This document shows positions 7,871 through 13,607 of a stretch of DNA of 20,735 bases, piece by piece. This stretch comes from WHSM01 sp050701635 (GTDB taxonomy: Bacteria > Actinomycetota > Actinomycetes > Mycobacteriales > Micromonosporaceae). The stretch covers positions 1 through 20,735 of the forward strand of contig JBOGDF010000052.1 in the NCBI GenBank assembly GCA_050701635.1, written 5' to 3'. Each line of letters starts with the position of its first letter. Within the stretch, counting starts at the first letter, position 1. The notes beneath the pieces were generated by a model that was not told the origin of the DNA, searched no databases, and saw nothing but the letters and a program-made list of their open reading frames with translations. A program made the position numbers and the translations under genes.

Positions 7871-8925
7871 CAAGGCTCTCCTCTGGTACGCGACGCACCG
7901 GCGAGCGCGGTGTCGAACGTGGTACGGCAGCGCCGCCAGGCCGGCGCGTCGGTGCCGAGCGTCGCCAGCTGTGGAGTCAGCTCCGCGGAGAAGGCGATGC
8001 TGGCCTCCCGGGGCAGCAGCGACGGCAGGTTGTCGATCGCGATCAGCCCCAGCGGGCGGTCGCCGCCGCGGAGCTGGCGCACCGGCGCGTCCCAGCTGGT
8101 GACCGTGTCGTAGATCGGCAGCACGTTGCAGTCGGAGGTGACGTCGCAGGTGACATCGGCGATCACCCGCAGCTGGCGTACCGGGTCGTCGAGGTCCTGC
8201 GGCCGTACGAACACCGGGCCTGGCGTACTGACCTGCACCGCGTTGACCAGCAGGTGATGGTCGAGCAGCGCGGCCCGGTCCAGGTCGCGGGTCTCCGCCA
8301 GGTCCCACCCGGTCGCGGTGATCCCGGCGACCGCGAACGCGTCCCGGGCACCCCGGCCACAGCGTCCCAGCGACCCGAGCACCAGCGCTGTCGTGTCGGT
8401 CGCGCCGGCCCGAGCAAGCCGCCCGTCGAGCTCGGGCCGCGACAGCGGCTCCAGCCGGCTCGGCAGTGCCCCGCGGTCCCGCAGTACGGCGAGCGCGGCG
8501 CCGACGTACCCGGCCCAGTAGCCGAACGCGGCGAGCCGGCGCCCCGCGTCGTCGACCAGGTACTCGAGGTCGAGCAGCGCCCCGCCGCCGTCCCCGAACC
8601 GGCGGAGCAGCTCAGCCGCCCCCACCTGCCCCTTGTACGCATGCCCGAAGAACACGTGCCGGTGCCGCAGCGCCGGCGGCTGCTCCGGCAGCTCCTTCAG
8701 CCCGACCACGTACCAGTCGTCGGGGGCGTCGACCCAGCTTCCGGCGGGCGCGATCGCGCAGCCGGCCGCGGCGTACGCGTCGCTGCCGAAGCTCCGCTGC
8801 GGCGAGTCCTCGACGGTGACGGCGACGCCGGCCTCGACCAGCCGCCGCGCGTCGTCGGGTACGACCGGCGCCCGCCGTTCGGAGTCGCGGGACTCGTGAC
8901 GGATCCAGATCCGGGGAGCCGTCAC
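7870..8925 (-). CDS. Saccharopine dehydrogenase, lysine-forming type (LYS1-like)
   Basis: 351 residues, GTG start. No good Shine-Dalgarno sequence is seen, but the N-terminus (IWIRHESRDSERRAPVVP) fits the family start, so 8925 is kept; initiation may be leaderless or weak. Family features of yeast LYS1 are in register: Arg18 in ERRAPVVP, Lys77 in GLKELPE and His95 in FFGHAYKGQ, matching the Lys77/His96 acid-base pair of the yeast enzyme, then LLDLEYLVDD and FGYWAGYVGAALA. The family links lysine and 2-oxoglutarate to saccharopine with NAD. The C-terminal part has VLGSLGRCGRGARDAF, the NAD-binding region, and the DITCD-like stretch VIADVTCDVTSDCNVLPIYD. Known mainly from fungi; separate LYS1-like and LYS9-like genes in a bacterium are uncommon. 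An 8-bp inverted repeat overlaps the start codon. Confidence 0.85.
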   Translation of the reverse strand: MTAPRIWIRHESRDSERRAPVVPDDARRLVEAGVAVTVEDSPQRSFGSDAYAAAGCAIAPAGSWVDAPDDWYVVGLKELPEQPPALRHRHVFFGHAYKGQVGAAELLRRFGDGGGALLDLEYLVDDAGRRLAAFGYWAGYVGAALAVLRDRGALPSRLEPLSRPELDGRLARAGATDTTALVLGSLGRCGRGARDAFAVAGITATGWDLAETRDLDRAALLDHHLLVNAVQVSTPGPVFVRPQDLDDPVRQLRVIADVTCDVTSDCNVLPIYDTVTSWDAPVRQLRGGDRPLGLIAIDNLPSLLPREASIAFSAELTPQLATLGTDAPAWRRCRTTFDTALAGASRTRGEP

Positions 8926-8926
8926 G
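8895..8926. promoter_or_regulatory. 8-bp inverted repeat over the start codon of the LYS1-like gene
   Basis: cgtgacgg (8895-8902) and ccgtcacg (8919-8926) are perfect reverse complements 16 bp apart. The right arm contains the GTG start codon (8923-8925). It could be an operator of a short-leader transcript, or an mRNA stem that hides the start. It may also be chance, since part is coding. Confidence 0.35.
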
Positions 8927-9034
8927 GGTGCGGATCAGGATCTCGTATCGCCATGACGGGACAGACCATGCGCCAGACTCCTCACCCCAGACCTGAACAT
9001 GATTCGGTGGTACGGCCCTCTCCGCCGCATTGTG

Positions 9035-9904
9035 TCAGCCGGGCCACCAGCCCCTGATGGCGGCGACGATCTCGTCGGGCGCGTCCTCCTGGATGTAGTG
9101 CGAGGCGCCGTGCAGGATCTCGGTCCGGTGGTTCGGGAAGGTCCGCTCCCAGCGGCGGCGCAGTGCTGGGCCGAACGCCGGGTCCTTGTCTCCCCATACG
9201 ATCAGCGCGGGTTTGTCGGCGACCCGCGGGAGCCCTTGCTCGACCTCGGTGAGCAGCGGATGGGCGGCGAGGAGTTCGCGTGGCATCACGTGCACCGGCC
9301 GTCGCGACGCGGGCGTGGGATGCGGGCGCCGGTACATCGCCCGCTCGGCGCCGGTGAGCGTCCGGCGCCGCATGGCGGCGCGCAGGAAGAGGTTCACGAA
9401 GATGTCGGCGCGCCGGACCAGCAGCCCGCCGACGGCGGCGCTGCCGAGGGTCTTCGAGAACCACTCGATCGGCCGGTGGCCGGCCAGCGGCCAGGCCCAC
9501 GTGTTGCCGATGACGAATGCTCTGAATCGCTCCGGGCTCCGGGTGGCGACCCAGAACCCGATCGGGCCGCCCCAGTCCTGGGTCATCAGCGTGACGTCGC
9601 GCAGGTCGAGCTGTGCGACGAACTGCTGCACCACCCGGGCGTGTTCGGCGATGGTGTACGCGTACCCCGGCGGTGCGGTGGAGAGCCCGAAGCCGGGGTA
9701 GTCCAGGGCGATGCACCGGAACCGGTCGGAGAGTCCGTGCACGATGTGGCGGTAGAGGAAGGACCAGGTCGGGTTGCCGTGCAGCGCCAGGAACACCGGG
9801 CCGTCGCCTTCGTCGATGTAGTGCACCCGCGCGCCCGCCACGTCGAGGTAGCGACTCTCGAAAGGGAACAGCTCGTCGTCCACCCACGCTGGTCGTGCCG
9901 CCAT
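9035..9904 (-). CDS. Haloalkane dehalogenase-like alpha/beta hydrolase
   Basis: 289 residues, ATG start with GAGGAAGGG upstream, 13 nt after the Crp-family gene, so the two are probably co-transcribed. The alpha/beta-hydrolase core is clear: oxyanion motif HGNPTWS (42-48), nucleophile Asp110 in TQDWGGPIG, acidic residue Asp241 in VWGDKDPAF, and His269 in GASHYIQEDAPDEI. Asp nucleophile followed by Trp, together with the Asn of HGNP, is the halide-binding arrangement of haloalkane dehalogenases; epoxide hydrolases would have HGFP. The cap region (140-205) is very basic and has several His. The reaction would be hydrolysis of a carbon-halogen bond to an alcohol; native substrates for this family are often unknown. 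No signal peptide, so cytoplasmic. Confidence 0.85.
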   Translation of the reverse strand: MAARPAWVDDELFPFESRYLDVAGARVHYIDEGDGPVFLALHGNPTWSFLYRHIVHGLSDRFRCIALDYPGFGLSTAPPGYAYTIAEHARVVQQFVAQLDLRDVTLMTQDWGGPIGFWVATRSPERFRAFVIGNTWAWPLAGHRPIEWFSKTLGSAAVGGLLVRRADIFVNLFLRAAMRRRTLTGAERAMYRRPHPTPASRRPVHVMPRELLAAHPLLTEVEQGLPRVADKPALIVWGDKDPAFGPALRRRWERTFPNHRTEILHGASHYIQEDAPDEIVAAIRGWWPG

Positions 9905-9917
9905 GACGTGCCCTTCC

Positions 9918-10622
9918 TCATTCGCCGGCTTCGGCGGAGACTCCCTCGGTGTCGAGGATGGTGATCCTTCCCCGTCCCAGCCGCAGCAGGCCGCGGTGGG
10001 CGAGTTCGTTGAGGGTCTTGGTGGCGGTTTCGCGGGAGGTGCCGACCAGCGCGGCGAGCTGTTCGTGGGTGAGCTTCACGTGGGCGATGCGGGAGCCGAC
10101 GCCGAGCCGGCGCTGCTGCCCGGCGAGGGTGCACAGGGTGGCGGCGATGCGCTGCGGCACCGATTTGAAGACGGTGTCGGTGAGCCGGCGCTCCATCTCG
10201 ATGAGGCGTTCGCCGAGGATGGTGGTGATCCGGGCGGCGATGCGGGGGTCGGAGAGCAGGAACCGGTGGACGTCCTCGCGGCTCATCACGCAGACCACGG
10301 CTTCGTCGATGGCTTCTGCGTAGTTGTCGTACATGTGTTGGCCGAGCAGCACCATCTCGCCGAAGATCGTGCCGGGGGTGATGATCGCGGTGGTCAGGGC
10401 CCGCCCGTCGCCGGCGATGCGAAACACGCGTACCCGGCCGCGCTTGAGGATGAACAGGGTGTGCACCGGGTTGTGTGGGGAGTAGAGCAGCTCACCGGCG
10501 GCGTACGTACGCATCGGCGCGGCGGCGGCGATGGCGTCCATCTCCGGCGCCGTGAGGTCGGCGAAGATGTCGACCTCGGACATGCAGTACGTGCGGTCGT
10601 ATCCGGCCGCGATGCGTTCCAT
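9918..10622 (-). CDS. Crp/Fnr-family transcriptional regulator
   Basis: 234 residues. The ATG at 10622 has GAGGAG about 9 nt before it; a longer in-frame reading exists upstream but is Pro/Ala-rich and lacks a ribosome-binding site. Residues 18-130 form the cyclic-nucleotide-binding beta-roll (LFILKRGRVRVFRI, PGTIFGEM), residues 130-155 the dimer helix, and 170-225 the winged helix (LTHEQLAALVGTSRETATKT, NELAHRGLLRLGRGRITI). The recognition helix SRETATK keeps the Arg-Glu of E. coli Crp (SRETVGR), predicting TGTGA half-sites, with Lys in place of the third contact Arg. The Arg-Ser pair that binds cAMP after the GE(M/L) motif is replaced by YDNYAEA, so cAMP is unlikely to be the signal. Cysteines are C13, C111 and C164; none forms an Fnr cluster motif. 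Likely activator of the three TGTGA-type promoters in this window (inference). Confidence 0.93.
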   Translation of the reverse strand: MERIAAGYDRTYCMSEVDIFADLTAPEMDAIAAAAPMRTYAAGELLYSPHNPVHTLFILKRGRVRVFRIAGDGRALTTAIITPGTIFGEMVLLGQHMYDNYAEAIDEAVVCVMSREDVHRFLLSDPRIAARITTILGERLIEMERRLTDTVFKSVPQRIAATLCTLAGQQRRLGVGSRIAHVKLTHEQLAALVGTSRETATKTLNELAHRGLLRLGRGRITILDTEGVSAEAGE

Positions 10623-10639
10623 GTGTGCGCTCTCCTCGC

Positions 10640-10689
10640 GGCGCCCGGGCGCCCAGGGTGGCGGAACGGTGCCCCAGACGGGGCGTTCC
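10640..10689 (-). other. Structured leader upstream of the Crp-family gene
   Basis: Directly upstream of the ribosome-binding site is a 14-bp perfect palindrome, GGCGCCCGGGCGCC (10640-10653). Further up is a stem with gcccc/ggggc (10671-10675, 10680-10684) extended by ggaac/gttcc (10663-10667, 10685-10689) across a 3-nt bulge. If transcribed, these would fold next to the start site. GC-rich chance pairing cannot be excluded. Confidence 0.35.
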
Positions 10690-10780
10690 AGGGCGTCAAG
10701 CCCGTCAACCAGACAATACGCCTGAGGGTCGCCGGCGGGTGTGGTGTCGAAGCGGGAAGTCCGCCCGTTCGGGCTGGCGC

Positions 10781-10814
10781 CCCGCCGCGCCGCCGGGGGC
10801 GGCGGCGCGGCGGG
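10781..10814 (-). terminator. 14-bp GC hairpin, likely terminator of the small membrane protein gene
   Basis: cccgccgcgccgcc (10781-10794) pairs perfectly with 10801-10814 across a 6-nt loop. It lies 44 nt after the stop of the upstream minus-strand gene and about 160 nt before the Crp-family start codon. Low sequence complexity makes some caution necessary, but position and stability fit a terminator. Confidence 0.5.
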
Positions 10815-10858
10815 TTCAGGATCGGGATGTGCCATGGCACGACCGCCTGTCGGGTGTC

Positions 10859-11305
10859 TCACTCGCGGTGCAGCCGGGGCCGTACCAGGGCGTAGACCAC
10901 GCCGAGCGCCAGGCCGTAGAGCAGGTGGCCCATCAGCGACTGCCACGCCATCGTGTTGAACTGGAACGCGGCCATCCCCAGCCACAGCGGCATGATCAGC
11001 AGCGCGCCGAGGATCCACCAGATCACGCCGTAGACCAGGCCCAGGCCGGCACCGGGACCGAGCCGGTCGGCCCATGTCCCGAACAGCACCGCGTAGATGG
11101 CGCCGAACAGGGCGGAGTTGAACAGGTGCACCAGCCAGCCCACGGCTACGGCCTTGCTGCCGACGAGCATGGCGACCATCGGCATCATGCCCATCATCTG
11201 CATCAGGATCCCGAAGATGACCCCGCCGGTGAGGCCGCCGACGACTCCGGCGACCAGACGGGTCGGTAGTGCCGCGGTGATGGGTGAAGCGTGTGCGCTG
11301 GTCAT
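10859..11305 (-). CDS. Small four-helix membrane protein, unknown function
   Basis: 148 residues. Two ATGs lie 6 nt apart (11311 and 11305); GGAGG is 8 nt before the second and only 2 nt before the first, so 11305 is chosen. Four membrane segments are visible: LVAGVVGGLTGGVIFGILMQ, VAVGWLVHLFNSALFGAIYA, GLGLVYGVIWWILGALLIMP and LMGHLLYGLALGVVYALV. Features are small-residue glycine zippers, a Met-rich loop (MQMMGMMPMVAML), and His in the second and fourth helices (VGWLVHLFNS, LMGHLLYG). I do not recognise a named family with confidence; similar unannotated proteins occur in actinobacteria. It has its own promoter with a Crp-type site that overlaps the end of the preceding oxidoreductase gene, suggesting it belongs to the same regulon as the six-gene operon. 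The Met/His content might indicate metal contact, but this is speculation. Confidence 0.8.
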   Translation of the reverse strand: MTSAHASPITAALPTRLVAGVVGGLTGGVIFGILMQMMGMMPMVAMLVGSKAVAVGWLVHLFNSALFGAIYAVLFGTWADRLGPGAGLGLVYGVIWWILGALLIMPLWLGMAAFQFNTMAWQSLMGHLLYGLALGVVYALVRPRLHRE

Positions 11306-11338
11306 GGTCATCGCCTCCAGGTTTCGGATGTCATGGCG

Positions 11339-11382
11339 ACGGTAGGCCGGGCGCTCGGTACGCTTCGGTGATCGCGCTCACA
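11339..11382 (-). promoter_or_regulatory. Crp-type class II promoter for the small membrane protein gene
   Basis: On the minus strand, TGTGAGCGCGATCACC (plus 11367-11382) is a near-perfect Crp site (TGTGA-N6-TCAC). A -10-like TACCGT (11339-11344) follows after 22 bp, placing the site centre near -41.5/-42.5. The TGA inside TGTGA is also the stop codon of the flavin reductase gene. The predicted start of transcription is about 11331-11333, giving a short leader with the GGAGG site. Confidence 0.65.
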
Positions 11383-12748
11383 GTTCGGCCGGGCGCGCGG
11401 CGTACGCCTCGCGGCCACCGATCTTCATGAAGAACTGTGCGGCGGCGAGCTGCACGCCGTACGACCAGGTGGGGTAGGCGTGTGTGGCGGCGGCGAGCCG
11501 GCCGGTGAACATCCGGGTCGCCATCGCGAGCACGGCTTCGTGGATCAGCTCGCCGGCGCGTTCCGCGACAATGGTGGCGCCGAGAATCTGGCCGCCGCCG
11601 GCGTTTCGTAGCCAGGGCCGCGGGCCGGCGACCAGCTTGATGAACCCTTCGGTGGCGCCGGCGGTGATCGCCCGGTCCAGCTCCGACATCGGCAGGTACG
11701 CCACCCGCCCGCCCCGCGGCGCCGCCTCGGCTTCGGCGAGCCCGACCCGGGCCACCTCCGGCGCGGTGAAAACCACCCACGGGGTGGCGCGCGTCCGGTA
11801 CCGGCGGGCGCGGCGCCCGAGGGCGTTGCCGGCCGCGATCCGCCCCATCTCGTGACCGGCGTGGGTGAACAGCATCCGCCCCGTCACGTCACCCGCGGCG
11901 TACACGCCGGGGGCTGTGGTGGCCAGCCGGTCGTCGGTGACCACGTGGCCGCGGTCGTCCAGCCGTACCCCCGCGGCTTCCAACTGGAGACCGTCGGTGA
12001 CCGGAGCCCGCCCCACCGCGACCAGCAGTTTCTCTACCTGCACCGCGGTGCCTGCGCTAAGCGCCAGTCCCACACCGTCGCCGGTCGCGGCCGCACTCTC
12101 CACCTTTGCCTGGGTACGCACGTCGACGCCTTCGGCGGCGAATACCCGCTCGATCACCGCCGAGGTCTCGGGCTCCTCGCTGGGCAGCAGCCGGGACTGC
12201 GATTCCAGCACCGTCACCCGGCAACCCAGCCGGGCGTACGCCTGCGCCAGCTCGCAGCCGACCGCGCCCCCGCCGAGCACCGCCAACGAGGCCGGCAACT
12301 CCGGTAGGTCGAAGATCGTTTCGTTGGTCAGGTACGGCACCTGGCGCAGCCCCGGTACCGCTGGCACCGACGGTGCCGAGCCGGTGGCGATCACGAATCG
12401 GCGGGACCGTAGCGCCCGGCCGTCGACGCGGATCCGACCCCGGTCGGCGAACGCCGCCTGGCCAGGCAGCACGTCGATGCCCTCCTTGCGCAGCGCCTCG
12501 GCGTCCTCGGTGGCGGCGATCTCGGCGATCACCTCCCGCATCCGCTGCGTGGCGTCGGGGTAGGACAGGCCGCGCCGCGCCGCCTCGATCAAGGTCTTCG
12601 ACGGCACGCAACCGGTGAAGGTGCAGTCACCCCCGAGGGGTCCGTCCGAGACCAGCAGGGTACGGGCGCCCCGGCGTACCGCGGCCCGGGCCGCGCCGAG
12701 GCCAGCGGCGCCGCCCCCGATCACGATCAGGTCGTAGTCGGCGGTCAT
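11378..12748 (-). CDS. MerA-like FAD-dependent pyridine nucleotide-disulfide oxidoreductase (first paralog)
   Basis: 456 residues, ATG at 12748, 31 nt after the methyltransferase stop; no strong ribosome-binding site, so translation is probably coupled. FAD-binding GGGAAGLGAA (11-20), redox-active CxxxxC Cys42/Cys47 in GGDCTFTGCVPSKTL, NAD(P)-binding LGGGAVGCELAQAYARLG, and the second FAD motif GVYAAGDVTGRMLFTHAG are all present. The C-terminal dimer domain ends HAYPTWSYGVQLAAAQF (423-439); in glutathione or lipoamide reductases this region is HxHPTxSE, so the catalytic His and Glu are replaced by Tyr425 and Tyr430. In this it resembles mercuric reductase, but the vicinal Cys pair at the MerA C-terminus and the HMA domain are absent. 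It probably reduces a disulfide, quinone or metal-thiol substrate with NAD(P)H. Last gene of the six-gene operon. Confidence 0.88.
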   Translation of the reverse strand: MTADYDLIVIGGGAAGLGAARAAVRRGARTLLVSDGPLGGDCTFTGCVPSKTLIEAARRGLSYPDATQRMREVIAEIAATEDAEALRKEGIDVLPGQAAFADRGRIRVDGRALRSRRFVIATGSAPSVPAVPGLRQVPYLTNETIFDLPELPASLAVLGGGAVGCELAQAYARLGCRVTVLESQSRLLPSEEPETSAVIERVFAAEGVDVRTQAKVESAAATGDGVGLALSAGTAVQVEKLLVAVGRAPVTDGLQLEAAGVRLDDRGHVVTDDRLATTAPGVYAAGDVTGRMLFTHAGHEMGRIAAGNALGRRARRYRTRATPWVVFTAPEVARVGLAEAEAAPRGGRVAYLPMSELDRAITAGATEGFIKLVAGPRPWLRNAGGGQILGATIVAERAGELIHEAVLAMATRMFTGRLAAATHAYPTWSYGVQLAAAQFFMKIGGREAYAARPAEL

Positions 12749-12779
12749 CGGCGCTGCCGCGGCGCCGGGATCGGCGGCG

Positions 12780-13607
12780 TCATCGGGGCTTCTCCGCGAC
12801 CAGCAGGTGGTAGCCGAGGGCGCCGTCGGCGACCGCTGCACGCGCGGCGGAGAGCACCGGGGCGGCGCGGTCGAAGTCCAGCCCGAGGGCTTCGGCCCTG
12901 GTGCGGGCGGTGATCCGTACCATCCCGATCCGGGCTTCGATCTGGTCGATCATGCGGGTCATCGCCCGGTCGTGGCCCTCGGTGAGGCGTACCCGCAGAC
13001 CGGCGGCGGCCAGCAGCGCGGCGTACTCCTCGACAGGTCTCGCGTCGGCGATGCAGGCGATCCAGGCCGCCACGCCGGTCAGCTCGGCCGGCAGCCGGTC
13101 GGGTGCCGCGGTGACATCGGTGATCCCGACCCGGCCACCCGGGCGCAGCACCCGGGCCAGCTCGGCGGTGGCGGTCGGCTTGTCGGGGAACGTACACAGC
13201 GCGCACTCGCACACCACGGCGTCGAAGGCCCGATCCGGGTACGGCAGCCGCTCGGCGTCGCCGGCGGTGAACGTCACCTGCCCGCCCAGCCCGGCCGCGT
13301 CGGCTGCCCCCTGCGCGAGTGCCACGTTGCTGGCCGAGAGGTCGAGTCCGTCGACGCGTACGCCGTGTTCGGCGGCCAGCAGCAGGGCGGTGGTGCCCCG
13401 ACCGGCCGCGACATCGAGCACCCGTGCCCCGCGCGGCAGGCCCAGCTGCCCGGCCAGGCGACGGGTCAACGCCAGCCCGCCCGGGTGGTACGAGTCGCCG
13501 AGCAGCATCGCCACCAGGTCCGAGGAGTACGCGCTCGCGCAGCAGGCCTTCAACTCCTGCGACGTCGCGACCCGGGTGGCCGCCCGCTCGGGGATCTCCG
13601 GGCTCAT
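12780..13607 (-). CDS. ArsM-like SAM-dependent methyltransferase
   Basis: 275 residues; its ATG overlaps the radical SAM stop by 4 nt (ATGA). Class I methyltransferase core: motif I VLDVAAGRGT (63-72), acidic ribose-binding GLDLS (87-91), GDAERLPYPDRAFD (116-129), and LRPGGRVGITDV. The pattern resembles arsenite methyltransferases: CECALCTFPDKPTATAEL aligns with their S-N-C-V-I-N-L-S-P-D-K segment, and AAWIACIADARPVEEYAALL with their W-A-G-C-I-S-G-A region. Candidate thiol ligands are Cys22-Cys23 in KACCASAY, Cys133/135/138 and Cys185. The family with an N-terminal Cys-Cys and this core is common in actinobacteria and, to my knowledge, not characterised. It could methylate a metalloid, a thiol, or the product of the preceding radical SAM enzyme. 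The methyltransferase fold is certain; the substrate is unknown. Confidence 0.88.
   Translation of the reverse strand: MSPEIPERAATRVATSQELKACCASAYSSDLVAMLLGDSYHPGGLALTRRLAGQLGLPRGARVLDVAAGRGTTALLLAAEHGVRVDGLDLSASNVALAQGAADAAGLGGQVTFTAGDAERLPYPDRAFDAVVCECALCTFPDKPTATAELARVLRPGGRVGITDVTAAPDRLPAELTGVAAWIACIADARPVEEYAALLAAAGLRVRLTEGHDRAMTRMIDQIEARIGMVRITARTRAEALGLDFDRAAPVLSAARAAVADGALGYHLLVAEKPR

Noticed and set aside
10623..10858. N-terminal extension of the Crp-family protein through this region
   Set aside because: The added residues are Pro/Ala/Arg-rich, cross a terminator-like hairpin, and a good ribosome-binding site sits before the ATG at 10622.
10833..10874. A fourth Crp site (AGTGAGACACCCGACA) ahead of the Crp-family gene
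   Set aside because: The right half-site is poor, no -10 sequence occurs at the proper distance, and it overlaps the end of the upstream coding region.
11308..11334. Eight-codon open frame (MTSETWRR) right after the -10 box of the small membrane protein gene, overlapping its start
   Set aside because: The transcription start predicted from the Crp-site geometry falls inside or after its ATG, and it has no ribosome-binding site, so it is probably not translated.
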